64,000 nt of DNA from Galeruca laticollis (GCA_963921935.1 OY998181.1:115650957-115714956); one strand, 5' to 3'. Positions 22,613 through 34,925 are shown, numbered from the stretch's first letter. Made by a program: numbers and translations. The notes: a model not told the origin generated them from the letters alone.

Positions 22613-22788
22613 ATTTACTTCTATACTGATGGTTCCAAGATAATGGCGAATGTCGGATGTGCTATGAAGAGGATTCAAACAAGACCCGTTATATTCTGTT
22701 TTTTTTGCGATATTATTGAATTAAAGAGAGCCCTCGACTGGATAACTGATAATAGTACTTCCTTTGACTCTTCAGATATGTGATTGTC
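22613..22788 (+). pseudogene. RNase H domain relic of a non-LTR retrotransposon
   Basis: The frame reads FYTDGSKIMANVGCAMKRI and then IIELKRALDWITDN before a stop. YTDGSK is the first catalytic block of type I RNase H, and E-x-x-A-h-x-W-h is the second. The DSxx block at the end (FDSSDM) is degraded. Such domains end the ORF2 of I-, Jockey- or Loa-type elements. Neighbouring reverse transcriptase was not found. Confidence 0.65.
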
Positions 22789-23378
22789 CCTATCGCTTTT
22801 GTATTTCAAGTATGGAGTAGCTATCCCTCTTTTACTATTGTTTATTGTCACCATAATTTATTGATTTCGTATTCTGTCAGTAATTATGCACTTTTTCATT
22901 CACATGCATGTAATTTCAAATTAAAATGAATGGAACGAACTAATTACTTGAATATCCGGGTTATTTAGTCTTTTTTAGAATTAATTGATTGTTTTCGTAA
23001 AGATATGCGCTGGATCATGTCACCTCGTTCTGTACGAGAGTTTTTTCTTTCTGCTTTGGATGTAGGTGATTCAATCAAACATTTCTTCACTTCTCACTCA
23101 TTCTATTATAAAATTAGTCACTGTGTTAACCACACGCCAATTAAGAAGTTTATTATAATGAAGATTTTTTTGAGAATTATTTTATAAAGAGAGATTTACG
23201 GCATTTTGCCACTTTTGTTATAATGTGGGCATTGCCCGATTTGTTGTTAGAGAGTTTATGCTTGCACGATAATTGTAGATAGAATGGTATGAGTGTGTGA
23301 GAGAGAGAAATTCCAAAAATGTTTGTAATTGAAGGGGATTTTATTTAAAAAGTTGAAAATGTTCGTTTGTTTGTGTTA
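22789..23378. other. Unassigned stretch
   Basis: No recognised coding block; the 60-codon frame at 23,005-23,187 has no domain. Confidence 0.35.
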
Positions 23379-23530
23379 TATGTCACGTGTGTCATCTGTC
23401 ATTCATCTTATGTACTGTGACGTGTGTCTTCTGTCAAGTGTCATTTGACTTCCTCCTTGTGTTCTGTGACGTGTGTCTTCTGTCATCTATTCCGTGTCAT
23501 CCATCTTGTGGTATCTGACGTGTCTAATCG
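23379..23530. repeat. Degenerate ~50-bp repeats rich in TGACGT
   Basis: TGTGACGTGTGTCTTCTGTC occurs twice, near 23,415 and 23,465, with related weaker copies near 23,380 and 23,512. Each contains TGACGT or TCACGT cores. Could be a decayed minisatellite or clustered CRE-like sites. Confidence 0.65.
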
Positions 23531-23976
23531 TGTATTTTGTGTCATCTATCTCCTGTGCATGTGCATATGTGACGTAAGTAGTACCTTCGTACAATTCATC
23601 AAATTGATAAAACATTATCGCTTATGCGGTGATTCGATACTACGTCTGATTCCAAATGCGACTACTAAAACCATTACGCTACGGAGACCATAGACCATAA
23701 TAATAGTGTGTATGATATAGGTACAATAGCAGCCACTTTGTTATTATTATTCAATGTACAATGTACTATGAGGACATTACGACATTACACGGGGTATATT
23801 ATAGCCTTGACGTTCATTGTACGGGGTAAAGAGGATTTTAGAAAAATATGATTTAATTATATATAATCGTAAATAAGTTTAATATCAAAAAGGCATTAGC
23901 ACATTGGAGTGGGGTATATTTATGTTCAGTAAACAGGACATAGTCGTGTTACTGTGGTAATAATTCAATAATAGTA

Positions 23977-26900
23977 CAGGTTGGCAAATTAATTTTGGCA
24001 GGCGGAAGTTTGGCAATGTCCGATGCGCCGTAGCAGAGACATATGCGGACTGCCAGAGCTAACTTTGCTGGCAGAATTCGTAAGCGTCGTGTCGACAGTA
24101 CAGTTCAAAGAAAAGTATGATTACCGGGGTTGTGCAATACTAACTTGTTAAGGCGACTCCAGAAAGTGAAGTTGTTCATAAAAAGTTGAGTGAGCAGTGT
24201 CGTGAAATAATTATGAACGTTTTAAATTTCATGACACCCGAGGCAAACAATGCCAAGTCAACAATTCCATTAACAAAGGTAAGTTTTGATTATTGCAATG
24301 AAATTTTTAAACCAAAGTAATTATTTCACAAATTTACACTCGATAGTAAATTTTTTAAATCGATTTTCGTACATAAAATCTTTATTTCTTAAACGATTTA
24401 AAAAAGTGACATTAGGGCGGGACAAAGTATTTTATGCACTCATGTGTTAATTTTATGCACCGTTATGTCATCATGACAAACAAATCGACGCGATTTTCAG
24501 TCCATTTAGAGTAACCTAAATGAGACATTTTTTTGTTTTTGCATGCCCGTGGTTCATGCGTCAATTTTTCAATTCGTGAAAAAAGGCACCACTTTATGCG
24601 CTTGTTGCATTAATAGCTATTCTGTTTCTGTCTACAGAAGTATATAAAAGGGCACATGTTTATTTTTTGTGAGAACCTATTTAAATGTAATAGGTTTTTC
24701 AGCTTATAATTATAATTATTATACTCATTTCATACCTATCTCTATTACGTTTCGGTTTTTTTATTTGTTTTGAACCATCTTCCGATTTCAGTTACAATTG
24801 CGGTTTGGTCATATCAAAATATGTTTGAACTAAAATCTAAAGATCGTTTAAAACAACTAATGAACTGAGACGTGATATAGTATTTTTGGATTTAGTACTT
24901 CTTGTAAATGGCTGAAAACCACGATAAAAATTTTTATTTCAAAGAACGGTCATTGAAAACAAATTTAACTACGTCCTCATTTTACTTGTATAAAAATACA
25001 CATGTGTAAAACTTTTAATACAACATTTATGTCGACTTATTTTATTGTCAGGACATTGAACGAGTTTCTGCTGCTACGAAAGTTAGCCAAAGAAGGCTTT
25101 CCCGTAATAAAAAAGAGGCTCTGGGAGGAAGTAATGCCGACTCAGATGTGCCTACGAAAAAACAAAGAACGTCTAGACAAAACTGTGCTTAGGAGATGCA
25201 TAATGAATTATCACATATCCGAGAAAAAAGTATCCACGTTAAGAAATGTACACCAAATCTTTGCAGATATTTATGGCTTCGCAGGAAGTCGCGAATCTCT
25301 GGGGAAACAAATACATTCTTTGGGTCTTCGTTGGACCAACTTTAAAAACAACTGAAATTTGTCAATGGAGCGTCAGGAAATCAGACATTTACGCCTACTA
25401 TATTTAAGAAACATAAATAAGTGCAGATCACAGAACAAACCTATCATTTCTACGGATGAAACATACTGTCATTCATGTCACACGCACCTTGAAGGATGGA
25501 GTGACAAGAGTAACGAATGATTGAGAAAATACGTTTCAGATGGTAATAGGCTCATCATTGTGCCTGCAGAGAGTGAAAATGGTTTCGTATCTGATGCTGG
25601 GATTATGTGGAACTCCCAGTGAAAAACAGGAGATTATCATAATGCAATGGCGTACGAAAATTATGAGAAGTGGGTAAAAGAAAAACTTATTCCAAACCCA
25701 CCAAAAAACGCTGTTGTGGTAATTGATAACGCCCCATATCACAATGCTCTAAATGCAAAATTACCTACGACTGCTAAGACTAAACAACAATTAAATACGG
25801 GCTTTCTGAAAGAAACATATATTACAGTGAACAAATGTTAAATCCGGATTTTTATAACGTTGCAAAAATGTACAAACCGCAATATAAAACTTATAAAATT
25901 GATGAATTACTTATTCGACATGGATTGCAAGCTTTAAGGCTACCCCCTTATCACCCGGACATTGAATCCGATCGAATGTGTTTGGGCGGCACTTAAAGGA
26001 TATGTGGCCAAACGAAATGTTACCTTCAATATTACAGAGGTTAAAGAATTCTGTGATGAATTTTTTGACACATTTTCTGCAACTGATTGGAAAGTTAGAT
26101 GTGACCATTAAAAAGATTGTAGATGAATTTATGAACAATGGACCACTTTTAGATACTGTTGTAGATAATATTATTATTCATTTGGCCGAAGACTGAGATA
26201 GCGAGGATGATGAAGTAGATATAGAAAATGATTTTGAAGAATCAATTGTAGATGCACATCATTATTTTACTGTTGATGATCCCTGTACATCCAAAACATA
26301 TTTTTCGTTATAGTGTTTGTTTGTAGGTGGTATGACTGAATACATTAAACGCAACAAATGTGAAAATGTGAATAGGTGTATATAAAATTGTAGATATTAG
26401 AGACGAATTCCACTAGAGTAATATAATATTTGTAGCACATCTGTACATAGTTTTAAATAAACAATAATTGACGGCACCCAGAACCAAGATTTTTTTGTTT
26501 TGCTATCCCTAACTCTGTAAAAAGTGTGAAGGAATGTTCTGATTTCATAGTAGATATTTGCAAAAAACTCAAAAATTTACATATGAAAGTTGAAATATCT
26601 ACCATAAAAAAGCTTTAATATTTTATTTATATTATTAGTATATCTATTGGACCATCTCTAAAGGCGATTTTCCCAATTTGTTTTTCAAATTTTATGTATA
26701 AACCCGAATTTTTACATTATTATTTACTACATATAATTAAGAATGATAATTTTAGAAAGCTTAACAGGTAGGTATGTCATTAATTATTACTACGAGCAGA
26801 TAGTAAAAATTGTTGGCCATTGTTAAATTTAGAAAGTAGTTTAACAATCCTTATCATATTGTACGCTTTATCTACAAAATCTACCTGTCTTCCAATTTAT

Positions 26901-27391
26901 CTAAAAATAAACCTCAATGACGAATATTATGAAGGGGCCACTTAAAAAATATTAATTTGAAGTGAATGCGAAACTTTATGTCTCTTTGAACCTATTTATT
27001 ATTTACATCAAATAAAATAATAGAGTGTAGTTATAGAATTCCCCGTGTGGTTTTTGAAGCAATAAATAATTATGTCTATACAAAAAAAAACCAATTTCCG
27101 TAGAAACATCTAATTATTTCCTTATTCATTTAATTGATAATAAAGAACACATTAATGTTATTTTGTAAACTCGATTTTATATGGCATTATACATGTGCCA
27201 CAATTTATTATTTTTAAATCCAAATTCAAAATATTGTGTTACCCCCGTACGTATTAGCAGCCTTACAACATTCAAAACTTTGCCTGCGGAATGTATGTCT
27301 CCTGCTATTTCCCGTAACTGGGTTTACAGCGTTGTCAAGTTTTATAGCTTTCTCGCGCATCGTCTACTGCCAAAATTAATTTGCCAACCTG
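23977..27391 (+). mobile_element. IS630/Tc1-type DNA transposon, complete ends
   Basis: The ends are perfect 25-bp inverted repeats starting CAGGTTGGCAAATTAATTTT (23,977-24,001 and 27,367-27,391). A TA lies immediately outside on both sides (23,975-23,976 and 27,392-27,393), the target duplication of Tc1/mariner-type elements. The 3,415-bp element encloses a spliced transposase gene at 24,213-26,313 and about 1 kb of 3' sequence without a recognised gene. A TATATAAAAGGG string lies at ~24,641 in its intron. Confidence 0.9.
24213..26313 (+). pseudogene. DDE transposase of the IS630/Tc1-type element, spliced and decayed
   Basis: Exon 1 (24,213-24,278, 22 codons, ..NNAKSTIPLTK) ends in a GT-AAGT donor. 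The acceptor TTATTGTCAG ends at 25,051 and exon 2 opens in phase with DIERVSAATKVSQRRLSR, a helix-turn-helix-like segment. A frameshift near 25,180 leads to STLRNVHQIFADIYGFAGSR. The catalytic blocks follow: STDETYCHSCHTHLEGW, VVVIDNAPYHNAL (Asp at 25,725) and, after another shift near 25,958, TLNPIECVWAALKGYV (Glu at 25,974). Stops occur near 25,520, 25,620, 25,840 and 26,194. The acidic tail ends at 26,313. The second Asp and the Glu are about 83 codons apart, far more than the 34-39 of typical mariners, as in a DDE_3-type family common in insects. Confidence 0.85.
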
Positions 27392-27482
27392 TATCATACT
27401 TTGTCATGATCTGCATATTTTTTGTCGAAAATCTCAAAACCTTCCATTTACTGAGTGTACTGACCTCAATTTTTATTTTCAG

Positions 27483-27680
27483 AAACATGGTCCTCGAATG
27501 AAGTGCTCGGCTTGTAACATAATTGCCCATCAGAACTGTATCAAAGTGCTGGTTGACAAGTTTTCTTGTAAACCGACATTTAAAGATGTAGGTGTACGAC
27601 AATACAGGGAACAAACAACCAATCAACATCATTGGGTACATCGTAGATCAGAAAAGGGAAAATGCAGGAAATGTAGCAAG
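27483..27680 (+). CDS. rdgA: Diacylglycerol kinase (type IV) exon, C1 zinc-finger region
   Basis: A 66-codon exon opens after TTTTTATTTTCAG and ends at AAG|GTAATA, phase 0 at both sides, with no stop. It encodes RMKCSACNIIAHQNCI..FSC, the C-x2-C-x4-H-x2-C second half of one C1 domain. The linker FKDVGVRQYREQTT and HHWVHRRSEKGKCRKCSK, the start of the next C1 domain, follow. This linker and HHWVHRR block are characteristic of type IV diacylglycerol kinases (vertebrate zeta and iota, fly rdgA), which phosphorylate diacylglycerol to phosphatidic acid at membranes. Flanking exons, the kinase domain and the ankyrin repeats were not found in the window, so introns on both sides are long. It is the only convincing host coding sequence here. 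The assignment to rdgA rather than another type IV member is inferred. Confidence 0.88.
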
Positions 27681-28125
27681 GTAATATTTTTTTCTCGTGG
27701 TAATTAGAATCTATGACTGCACTTTGTGAATTTGGATTGAAGAAAACATTTTCTATTCTATTTGTTTGTTTGTAAACAGAAAAACTTTCATTAGTTTGGA
27801 GAGAATATGTCAATTATTATATCATACTTTTCGCGGAAACGTTTTTAACTCGCACTTTTTGCATATTAAAAAAATAGCTGCGGCCAGTACAGAGACCATC
27901 CGCAAGTTAGTATCTACATTTGTGCAACATAAGCTGAAATGAGAATACTGAATAGAGGCCGTTTTAGGTTAGAACCGCGTGAGCAACACAAACATGAACG
28001 GAAATCAAAACCAGTATAAACCAATGAAGTGTTGAAGGCAAACGTAAATTAAAAAAGGGTCAAAAATGTCATCGGGTAAATATAAACAATAATTTTTAAA
28101 ACAAAAGTTGTGTATTTTGATGTGC

Positions 28126-28166
<41 letters not shown>

Positions 28167-29117
28167 TTTTGCCCTACTTCTGCTCCAAATTGAGATATTA
28201 GATACTTCCCATATACATTACTAGGAATATTCTTTGGTAACATGGAGTTTAATACGAGTCCATAAGGGACAAGGTTTTAGAAAGAAACAAGTATAAATTC
28301 AGTGCATTACTTTTTTCTCTAGCAAGATCTCATAGCCAACCAAAAGTGGAAAAAGTGCGAAAGTACATAGCCCTAAGCGACGACAATGTGTTACAAAATA
28401 AGTATAAATTCATTGTAGGTATTAATAGGATATCAGAACAGTGGAATAATAATTCACTGTTTTTAAGTAAAGTTTTACGTTACCGGCATTCAATTGTACA
28501 TAAAATGGTCCAATTGAATGTTCATCTAATATTCCAGCCCAAAACGTTTTACTTTTGGGGGTATTGAGTTCTACTATTGAAGTGTCTGTGTAGATTTGCC
28601 CTGGACCAATATCGCATACCGGATGAATTATTTGAACCGTTTATGGGAAAAGTCGATTCATTCGTGAACAAAATATTTTTTGAAAAGTTTGCATCCAATT
28701 GTATTTTTTCCATAACAATTTCACAAAATTTCATTCTCCGAAATTGATCGCCTGTAAATATTTCATGGCTTTCTTGCAGTTTAAAACTACTATAGCCATT
28801 TTTTCAAATTCAATTCGAATCGTTTTCGGTATATTGGTTACTTTCTTGGATTAAAGGTCAAATATAATGGAAAAATATCTATTAACGACGTACTTTTCGA
28901 CTAATGAAGTCATCTTCTTGTTGTTATTATAATCTAAAATTGTAACTATAAAACATTTTCTTGACAGGTTCATATTTATCACATATTGCTTGGACATTGA
29001 ACTTAATACGAATTGGTTTCTCTATAGAAAACTGGTTTTTTAAAATCATAATTAATAATAAACACATTTTAATATAAAGACATACAAAATCCTTAACAAA
29101 TAATAACATATTAAATA
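27681..29117. other. Probable intron sequence downstream of the DGK exon
   Basis: No further exon was recognised. Short frames at 28,346-28,567 and 28,549-28,734 oppose each other without domains. A (TA)n run lies inside. Confidence 0.4.
28129..28163. repeat. (TA)n microsatellite
   Basis: About 35 bp of alternating TA. Confidence 0.9.
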
Positions 29118-29179
29118 TAATAAATAAATAGAGTAGAGTTTTTTATTTAAGTGTATAAATTCTCTTTATTGCAAAGCGC

Positions 29180-29201
29180 TTTCGACTTTCGTCATCTTCA
29201 G
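29180..29201 (-). ncRNA. Hammerhead-like core of Penelope family B
   Basis: On the minus strand: CTGAAGA, T, GAC, loop GAAA, GTC, GAAA, then GCGCTTTGC. CUGANGA, a short stem II and GAAA are in order. The expected NUH after stem III is not evident, so this may be degenerate. The same segment recurs at 32,008-32,029. Confidence 0.45.
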
Positions 29202-29482
29202 TGCTTCCTGAAAGTAAATACTCAGTAGAAAGTACAGAAATATGAGTTGTAAAAATGAGTGATAGGTGAGTAATTACTAGTCAGGTAAACAGGAAGTTGC
29301 TGAATAAATAAAAAACATTGTTACAATTAATATTGTTCTACTTAATAACTAAAAAAGAAACATATTAAAATTCAGGCCACGTGGTATGCAAAAGCAACGT
29401 CAACCAGATGCGGAATGTGGAAAGTCAAATGTCAAAGTGGAAATAACAGTACCAACCTAAACAGCGGTCTAGTGACATAAAT

Positions 29483-31936
29483 TTAATTATATTTAGTCCT
29501 CTGATAGAGAGGTAAAAAATCTATGTTCCAGTTCACGTGTATGTTTAAACAAAGCTCATTTTCATTAAGTTCTTTGGAGATCTCAAGTGTCTCAAACAAA
29601 TCCAATCTAAGAAATTCCTTATTATCAATCCTGTGCAAAAATTTTGAGTTTCTTTTAGGGCTAAAATTATGCTTGTGAAATATGAGATGGTTACCAAATA
29701 TGGTCTTGTCAGGTCTCTTCAGATGTTCATTGATGCGAGTGAGAAGTGGTCTGCAGGTTCTACCGATGTAGGAGGCCGGGAAATCAGAACACTCGAGTCT
29801 ATATACACCGCTACTTTTCAATTTACAAATTTTATCCTTTGAGTTAACTAAATAATTGCTCAACCTGTTGTGAGCTTTGAAGGAAACTTTTGTACCAGGA
29901 ACTGTATCTTTTAAGAATTTGGAAATATCCCATATTTTGATCAAAAGAAGGCATGGAAAAGTATTTCACCAAAGGTGGGTTGATTGTAGGAGAAGTAGTG
30001 AAGGCGATTCTTCTGTCTATCCGGTATTTAATTTTGTTAATCAATTTATGAATAATGTAAGGTTGGTAGCCATTGTTGATAGCAATCTGTTTTAATATGT
30101 TAACCTCGCTGTTGTAATCTGAAGGAGCTAGAGGAATTGTTAAAACTCTATTAACGTGGTAGTTGAAGGAGGCCATTTTATGTTGCGTAGGATGATAAGA
30201 ATTGAAAGGTATGACGTGATCAGTCTGAGTGGGTTTTCTGTAAATGGAAAAATCGAATTTGTTGTTCAATTTAGTTATGGTTAGATCCAAAAAGTTTAAT
30301 CTGTTGTCTGATTCCACCTCAAGTGTAAATTTAATTTTGGGGTGTACATTATTTAAGGATTCAAGTACATCTAGATCATTATTGGAGTTGCCTTCAATGA
30401 AAACCAGGCAACCATCGACGTAACGAAACCAACTAACAGTTTTATTAATCTTGTTGATAATGTATGAGTTTTCCAAATTTTCCATAAAAATGTCAGCCAA
30501 GAACGGAGAGAGAGGGTTACCCATAGCCAAGCCTTCAGGTTGGCTATACGATTTCCCATTAAAGAAAAAAAATCTTCAGAAATGCAAAAATTCAACAAAG
30601 TTAAGATAGCAGTTTCTGTAGAATCAGAAATTGAGTTTATAGAAAGTAAGTTTGACACTAAAGGTGAAGTTTCAGATTTAGGTATGGATGTAAACAGGTT
30701 GCTGACATCAAAAGATATCATAAGTGTATTGTTGTCGAGTCGAAAATTTTTAATTTTGTTAATTAATTCTGCTGTGTTACTCACCGAATTCGACGGTTTG
30801 TAGTTGGTGATGTTATTCATCACTTGCAGGATGAATGTTGCCAAAGTAGAGACAGGAGTGTTTTAAAAGCTTACCACTGGTCTGACTGGAATGCCCTCCT
30901 TGTATATCTTCAAGAGACCGTATAATCTGGACATTTGAGGATTGCTAGGAATGAAATTGTATGTTTTGTTGAATTCATAAAAAAGATCTTCACAAACTTT
31001 TATGTAATTTTTGGTTTTTGAAATGAACTTGTTAAGTGGATTTGAGTTTAAAGGGATGAAGTTGTAGGAGCTCAAAAAGTCTTCAACCTTCGTGATGTAA
31101 TCGGTTTGATCAAGTATGACTAGACAGCTGCCTCTATCAGCTTTAGATAAGATGAGATTGTTGTGGGAAATTTTTTGATAAGTTTATGTAAAGTTGAATA
31201 TTTAAATTCTTATGATTGGACTTCTTCAAGTAACCAGGTACCTCCTCGTGAGAACGTTGATATTTGGTTATAGTGAACTGACAGAAATTTCTAATCTTTT
31301 GTTTGATGTTGTTGTCTTTGGAAAATTTATCAATCAAAACATCTAATTCGATGGAAAATGAAGTAACTTCTATTCAAGACTTGTCTATATTCAATGAGAA
31401 TTTCAGCCCCAACGATAACAGGGCTATCTCCTCATCAGCAAATGAAGTAATAGATAAATTTTTAATACGTTCATGAAATTCAAATTCTGGAAACTTTCCA
31501 ACAAAAGGTTGAGAGTTTCGCCTATTTTTGCAAAGAATAAGTGAGTTCACTTTCTTGAATTTCAACCCGTTTAGACAAACCACCCGGTCTCTGGGTCATT
31601 AAAGAAATTTTGAAGTAAAGGTAAAAATAAAGGATTGTCTGAGATACGTTTATCATGACAAATTTTTAAGTCAACATTGATACGATCTAACTTGGCATAG
31701 TGTTTACAAACAGTACTCGTGATAATTTTCTTCTCAGTGTTGGGTTTTAGATAAGAAGGTATGTTAGTTTGCATAACGGTTCTGGCAAACCTCGGGATGA
31801 CACCTTCTCTCAGACACCTGTTTATAAACCATATGTCTATGTGTAACAAGTTTCCCCTAATCGACAACTTCCTGTAACGGTCAGCTAGGGCTACCATACT
31901 GTAGATAAATGAATAAATATGTGGAGCTGAATACAC
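29483..31936 (-). pseudogene. Penelope-like reverse transcriptase with GIY-YIG endonuclease, family B
   Basis: Reading on the minus strand, an N-terminal region (31,936-31,374, with FPEFEFHERIKNLS) is followed by SKNFPQQSHLI and a finger region around 31,075-30,863 with FIPSNPQMSRLYGLLKIYKE and VRPVVSF. The palm reads NNTLMISFDVSNLFTSIPKS, then after a frameshift NPLSPFLADIFMENLE, WFRYVDGCLVF, LNFLDLTITKLNN and FSIYRKPTQTDH. The catalytic YVDD is YVDG here, so the second Asp is lost. The endonuclease part (29,944-29,483) reads SGVYRLECSDFPASYIGRTCR, the GIY-YIG motif. At least six frame changes break the gene. N-terminal residues match the start of the family-C gene at 42.7 kb. Confidence 0.9.
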
Positions 31937-31947
31937 TTGTTAAAATA

Positions 31948-32645
31948 ATAAATAAATAGAGTAGAGTTTTGTATTTAAGTGTATAAATTCTATTTATTGC
32001 AAAGCGATTTCGACTTTCGTCATCTTCAATGCTTCCTGAAAGTAAATACTCAGTTGAAAGTACAGAAATATGAGTTGTAAAAGTGAGGTTATAACTTTGG
32101 AAAAATTATAAGGTGAGTACTTACAAGTCAGGTAAACAGGAAGTTGCTGAATAAATACAAAACATTGTTACAATTAATATTATTCTGCTTGATAACTATA
32201 CGAGAAACATGTTAAAATGCAGGCCATGTGGTATTCATGAGCAACGTCAACCAGATGCGGAATGTGTAAAGTCAAATGTCAAAGTGGAAATACCAGTACC
32301 AACCTAAAGAGCGGTATAGTGAGTATTAAAATGGAAGCGTTACTTAACGTAAATTTAATTATATTTAATCCTCTGATAGAGAGGAAGAAAATATCTGTCC
32401 CAGTTCACTTGTGTGTTTAAACAAAGCTCATTTTCATTAAGTTCTTTGGAATCCAATCTAAGAAATTCCTCATTATTAATCCTGTGCAAGATTTTTGAGT
32501 TTCTGTTAGGGCTAAAATTATGCTTGTGAAATTTGAGATAGTTACCAAATATGGACTTGTCAGGTCTCTTCAGATGTTCATTGATGCGAGTGAGAAGTGT
32601 GCTGCAGGTTCTACCGATGTAGGAGGCCGGGCAATCAATATGATC
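31948..32645 (-). repeat. Second Penelope family-B terminal repeat with partial endonuclease
   Basis: A direct repeat of 29,118-29,810: the same terminal segment, then the tail of the endonuclease gene up to the GIY-YIG region. The plus-strand frame at 32,520-32,816 is a shadow of it. Confidence 0.8.
32008..32029 (-). ncRNA. Hammerhead-like core, second family-B copy, mutated
   Basis: Same layout as 29,180-29,201, but CTGAAGA has become TTGAAGA and GCGCTT has become TCGCTT downstream. Probably inactive. Confidence 0.35.
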
Positions 32646-33604
32646 AATTCAAATCTGTTTGTTGTCAAATCTACAAGTCATCAAACAGTCGTTAGTTTTT
32701 CACACAAGATACAATATATTGTCTATAAGAACTCAAAATTCAAAGTACATGCAACAATCAAATTGAATCCCCAAGTACATTTTTCCAAAACGCAGAAAGT
32801 TTATAGTGATTACTAAATATTCCGATAACTGTCAATGAATTTCCCGAAATGTCAAAAGTTAATAACGATCCTAACGTACACCGATATAGTTTTTCAAATT
32901 GTACAATTCTTCCGTAAGTATACGTAAATTTTCCTCTTTATTCTATTCAATATTCATAGATAACTATATATTTGACTTATTTATCATTTATATTATAAAG
33001 GCCTCTTATCTTTGATGAAATAATGCATTATCTTCAATAATCAATAATTCAGAACAATCTCACCCATGATCTGCATTCGGGACTGAAATCTGGATCCAAC
33101 TCTAAGCCCAACTTAGAATTTCAGAATCATTACACTTCGCGTATTACGAATCGTTTTGTTCATTCTTGAAACACGCACAGAATTTCAAATTGTTTGGGAC
33201 CGAATACTATTTTCAAACATTGATAACATTTTTTAACACGACATATGTAACTTTCCCTATATTATGAGAGATCTTTACCATCAGATCCTCCCCGTTGAAG
33301 ATATCAAATTCGACTGAATTCCTTTTTGCAATCAACAAGCCACTACAACTTAGTTACAAAATTCTTTTATCTTTAAAAAAAAACTAACCTTGTTTGCTCA
33401 CCTGTATTGGTCACATTCCAAAAATTCTATAAAAAAAATGAGATTTGTTCTTCTTTTATTATCAATTGAATACCTATAGATACGTCTGACCTCATCTTGG
33501 AATATTTCCTTTTATTTTGACACGACTTATCCATCATTTTTTATATTCCGTGTGAAGTGTCATACGCATCATAATCAATACAAAGGACCCCGACCTTTTC
33601 TAAT
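32646..33604. other. Unassigned AT-rich DNA
   Basis: No gene recognised. A sequence AAAGGACCCCG..CTTTTCTAATG occurs at ~33,581-33,604 and again at ~33,664-33,687 inside the adjoining terminal repeat, as if the outer edge of the transposon had been partly duplicated. Confidence 0.4.
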
Positions 33605-34493
33605 GTTTAAATACCCAGTATCGTATATGTGATTCAATACTTTTAAAATACCCAGTATGTATCAAAGGACCCCGCCCTTTTCTAATGGCAAAGTGACGTT
33701 GCGTCAAATGTAATAAATTTTTAATCTGATGTTGTACTCGACTTGTTGACCAAAAGTGTCCATGGGACCAATTCAATCCTATGACTAGTTTTTAAAATAT
33801 AGGGTATTAAAGTCGAGAAATCCATATTTTTTGAAAATACGTAGCTTGATAAAAAAGGAAAAAATAAGCATTTTTAGTTGATTGTAGCATTCATATGTCC
33901 TAGAATAACGCAAACGTACACATAAATAGTTGAAAATGTTAACATATACAGGGTGGTTCTCAGTTACATCAGGGGGAGTTTTTGAAATTCTGGGAGAATG
34001 TGATATGGAATGAAAACATGGCCAAGAATAAAAACTTACATAATGTTTACTATTCTGACATTATATGAACCCATTTTACATTATATGTATACAGGGTGAT
34101 TGTTAATTCATTCACAGAAAGGCGTTTATTAAAAAAGAAAAAATTACACACTGTATATTAGGGAATTTGTTATTAATATTGATTATGCATTTGATAACTA
34201 GAGAACAATAGTTTTTATGGAATACAGGGTGAAAGAGATATCTAATTCGTTTTTGATGCAGCAATAATTAAAGAAATATTCTCTTTTCAGAATCACCCTA
34301 TATTTTTCAATTCGATCCGTCAAAATGTACGACCTATTTATTATTGTAATTAGCTTTAAGCAATTAATAACTTAATATAATCTCATAATTTTAGTATGAT
34401 GCGTTTTTGAGATTCCAATATATGTTTATAGTGAACCATATAAAATATCAGACATATCCATTCATGTACGAGTATAATAACCAATTGTGAGTT
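33605..34493 (+). repeat. Left terminal inverted repeat
   Basis: Matches the right repeat through its length with scattered differences. It contains the motif TACAGGGTG at 33,947, 34,090 and 34,223 and its reverse complement CACCCTATA at 34,294, which may be transposase-binding sites. Confidence 0.85.
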
Positions 34494-34925
34494 ATAATAT
34501 TTGAAATCTCCTTCCGATACTCTCAACTGTTCAATTGCGTTCGAAAACGAATGAGAGTATCGCGTTTGAACAAGATTTCCAATATTACGTAGAAATGATG
34601 TTTATGTCATATTGTCTAATAAAATTCACTAAAAAGTTTCGTCAAAAAAAGTTACCAGCCAATTTCATCATCAGAAATCCTTCACGAGGCTTCCTCTGTA
34701 ACAAAATATCGAATAATATATAAAATAACATTGTCAGTATAAAATTATGCCTCTGAGCCGATTTTGATAACAATCGATAAATATACAGTGAAATTATTAG
34801 CAAAAATCGAAAAAAAAATTCAACTTTAACGCCCTCTATTTTTTTCCACAGCCTCTTGAGGTTATTTGGTCCTATCGCCATATTTTGGTCCAAACAATCT
34901 ACCCTTATCCTATGTCCCAATAGTT
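34494..34925. other. Spacer between left terminal repeat and its inverted internal copy
   Basis: No recognised coding sequence; the overlapping frames at 34,535-34,723 and 34,642-34,920 lie on opposite strands and lack domains. Confidence 0.4.

Larger units (their letters stand above)
29118..32645 (-). mobile_element. Penelope-like element, family B, tandem head-to-tail copies
   Basis: One long copy (minus) has its coding region at 29,483-31,936 and its 3' terminal sequence at 29,118-29,480. Upstream of it a second, strongly 5'-truncated copy starts: 31,948-32,645 repeats the 3' terminal sequence and the end of the endonuclease gene in the same orientation, with about 90 percent identity by eye. 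The result is the pseudo-LTR arrangement typical of Penelope-like elements. Small indels mark the copies as old. Confidence 0.85.

Noticed and set aside
27181..27501. 106-codon frame overlapping the DGK exon
   Set aside because: Different frame from the conserved exon and spans the transposon end and intron.
32520..32816. 98-codon plus-strand frame
   Set aside because: It is antisense to the truncated family-B Penelope endonuclease for its first part and non-coding after that.
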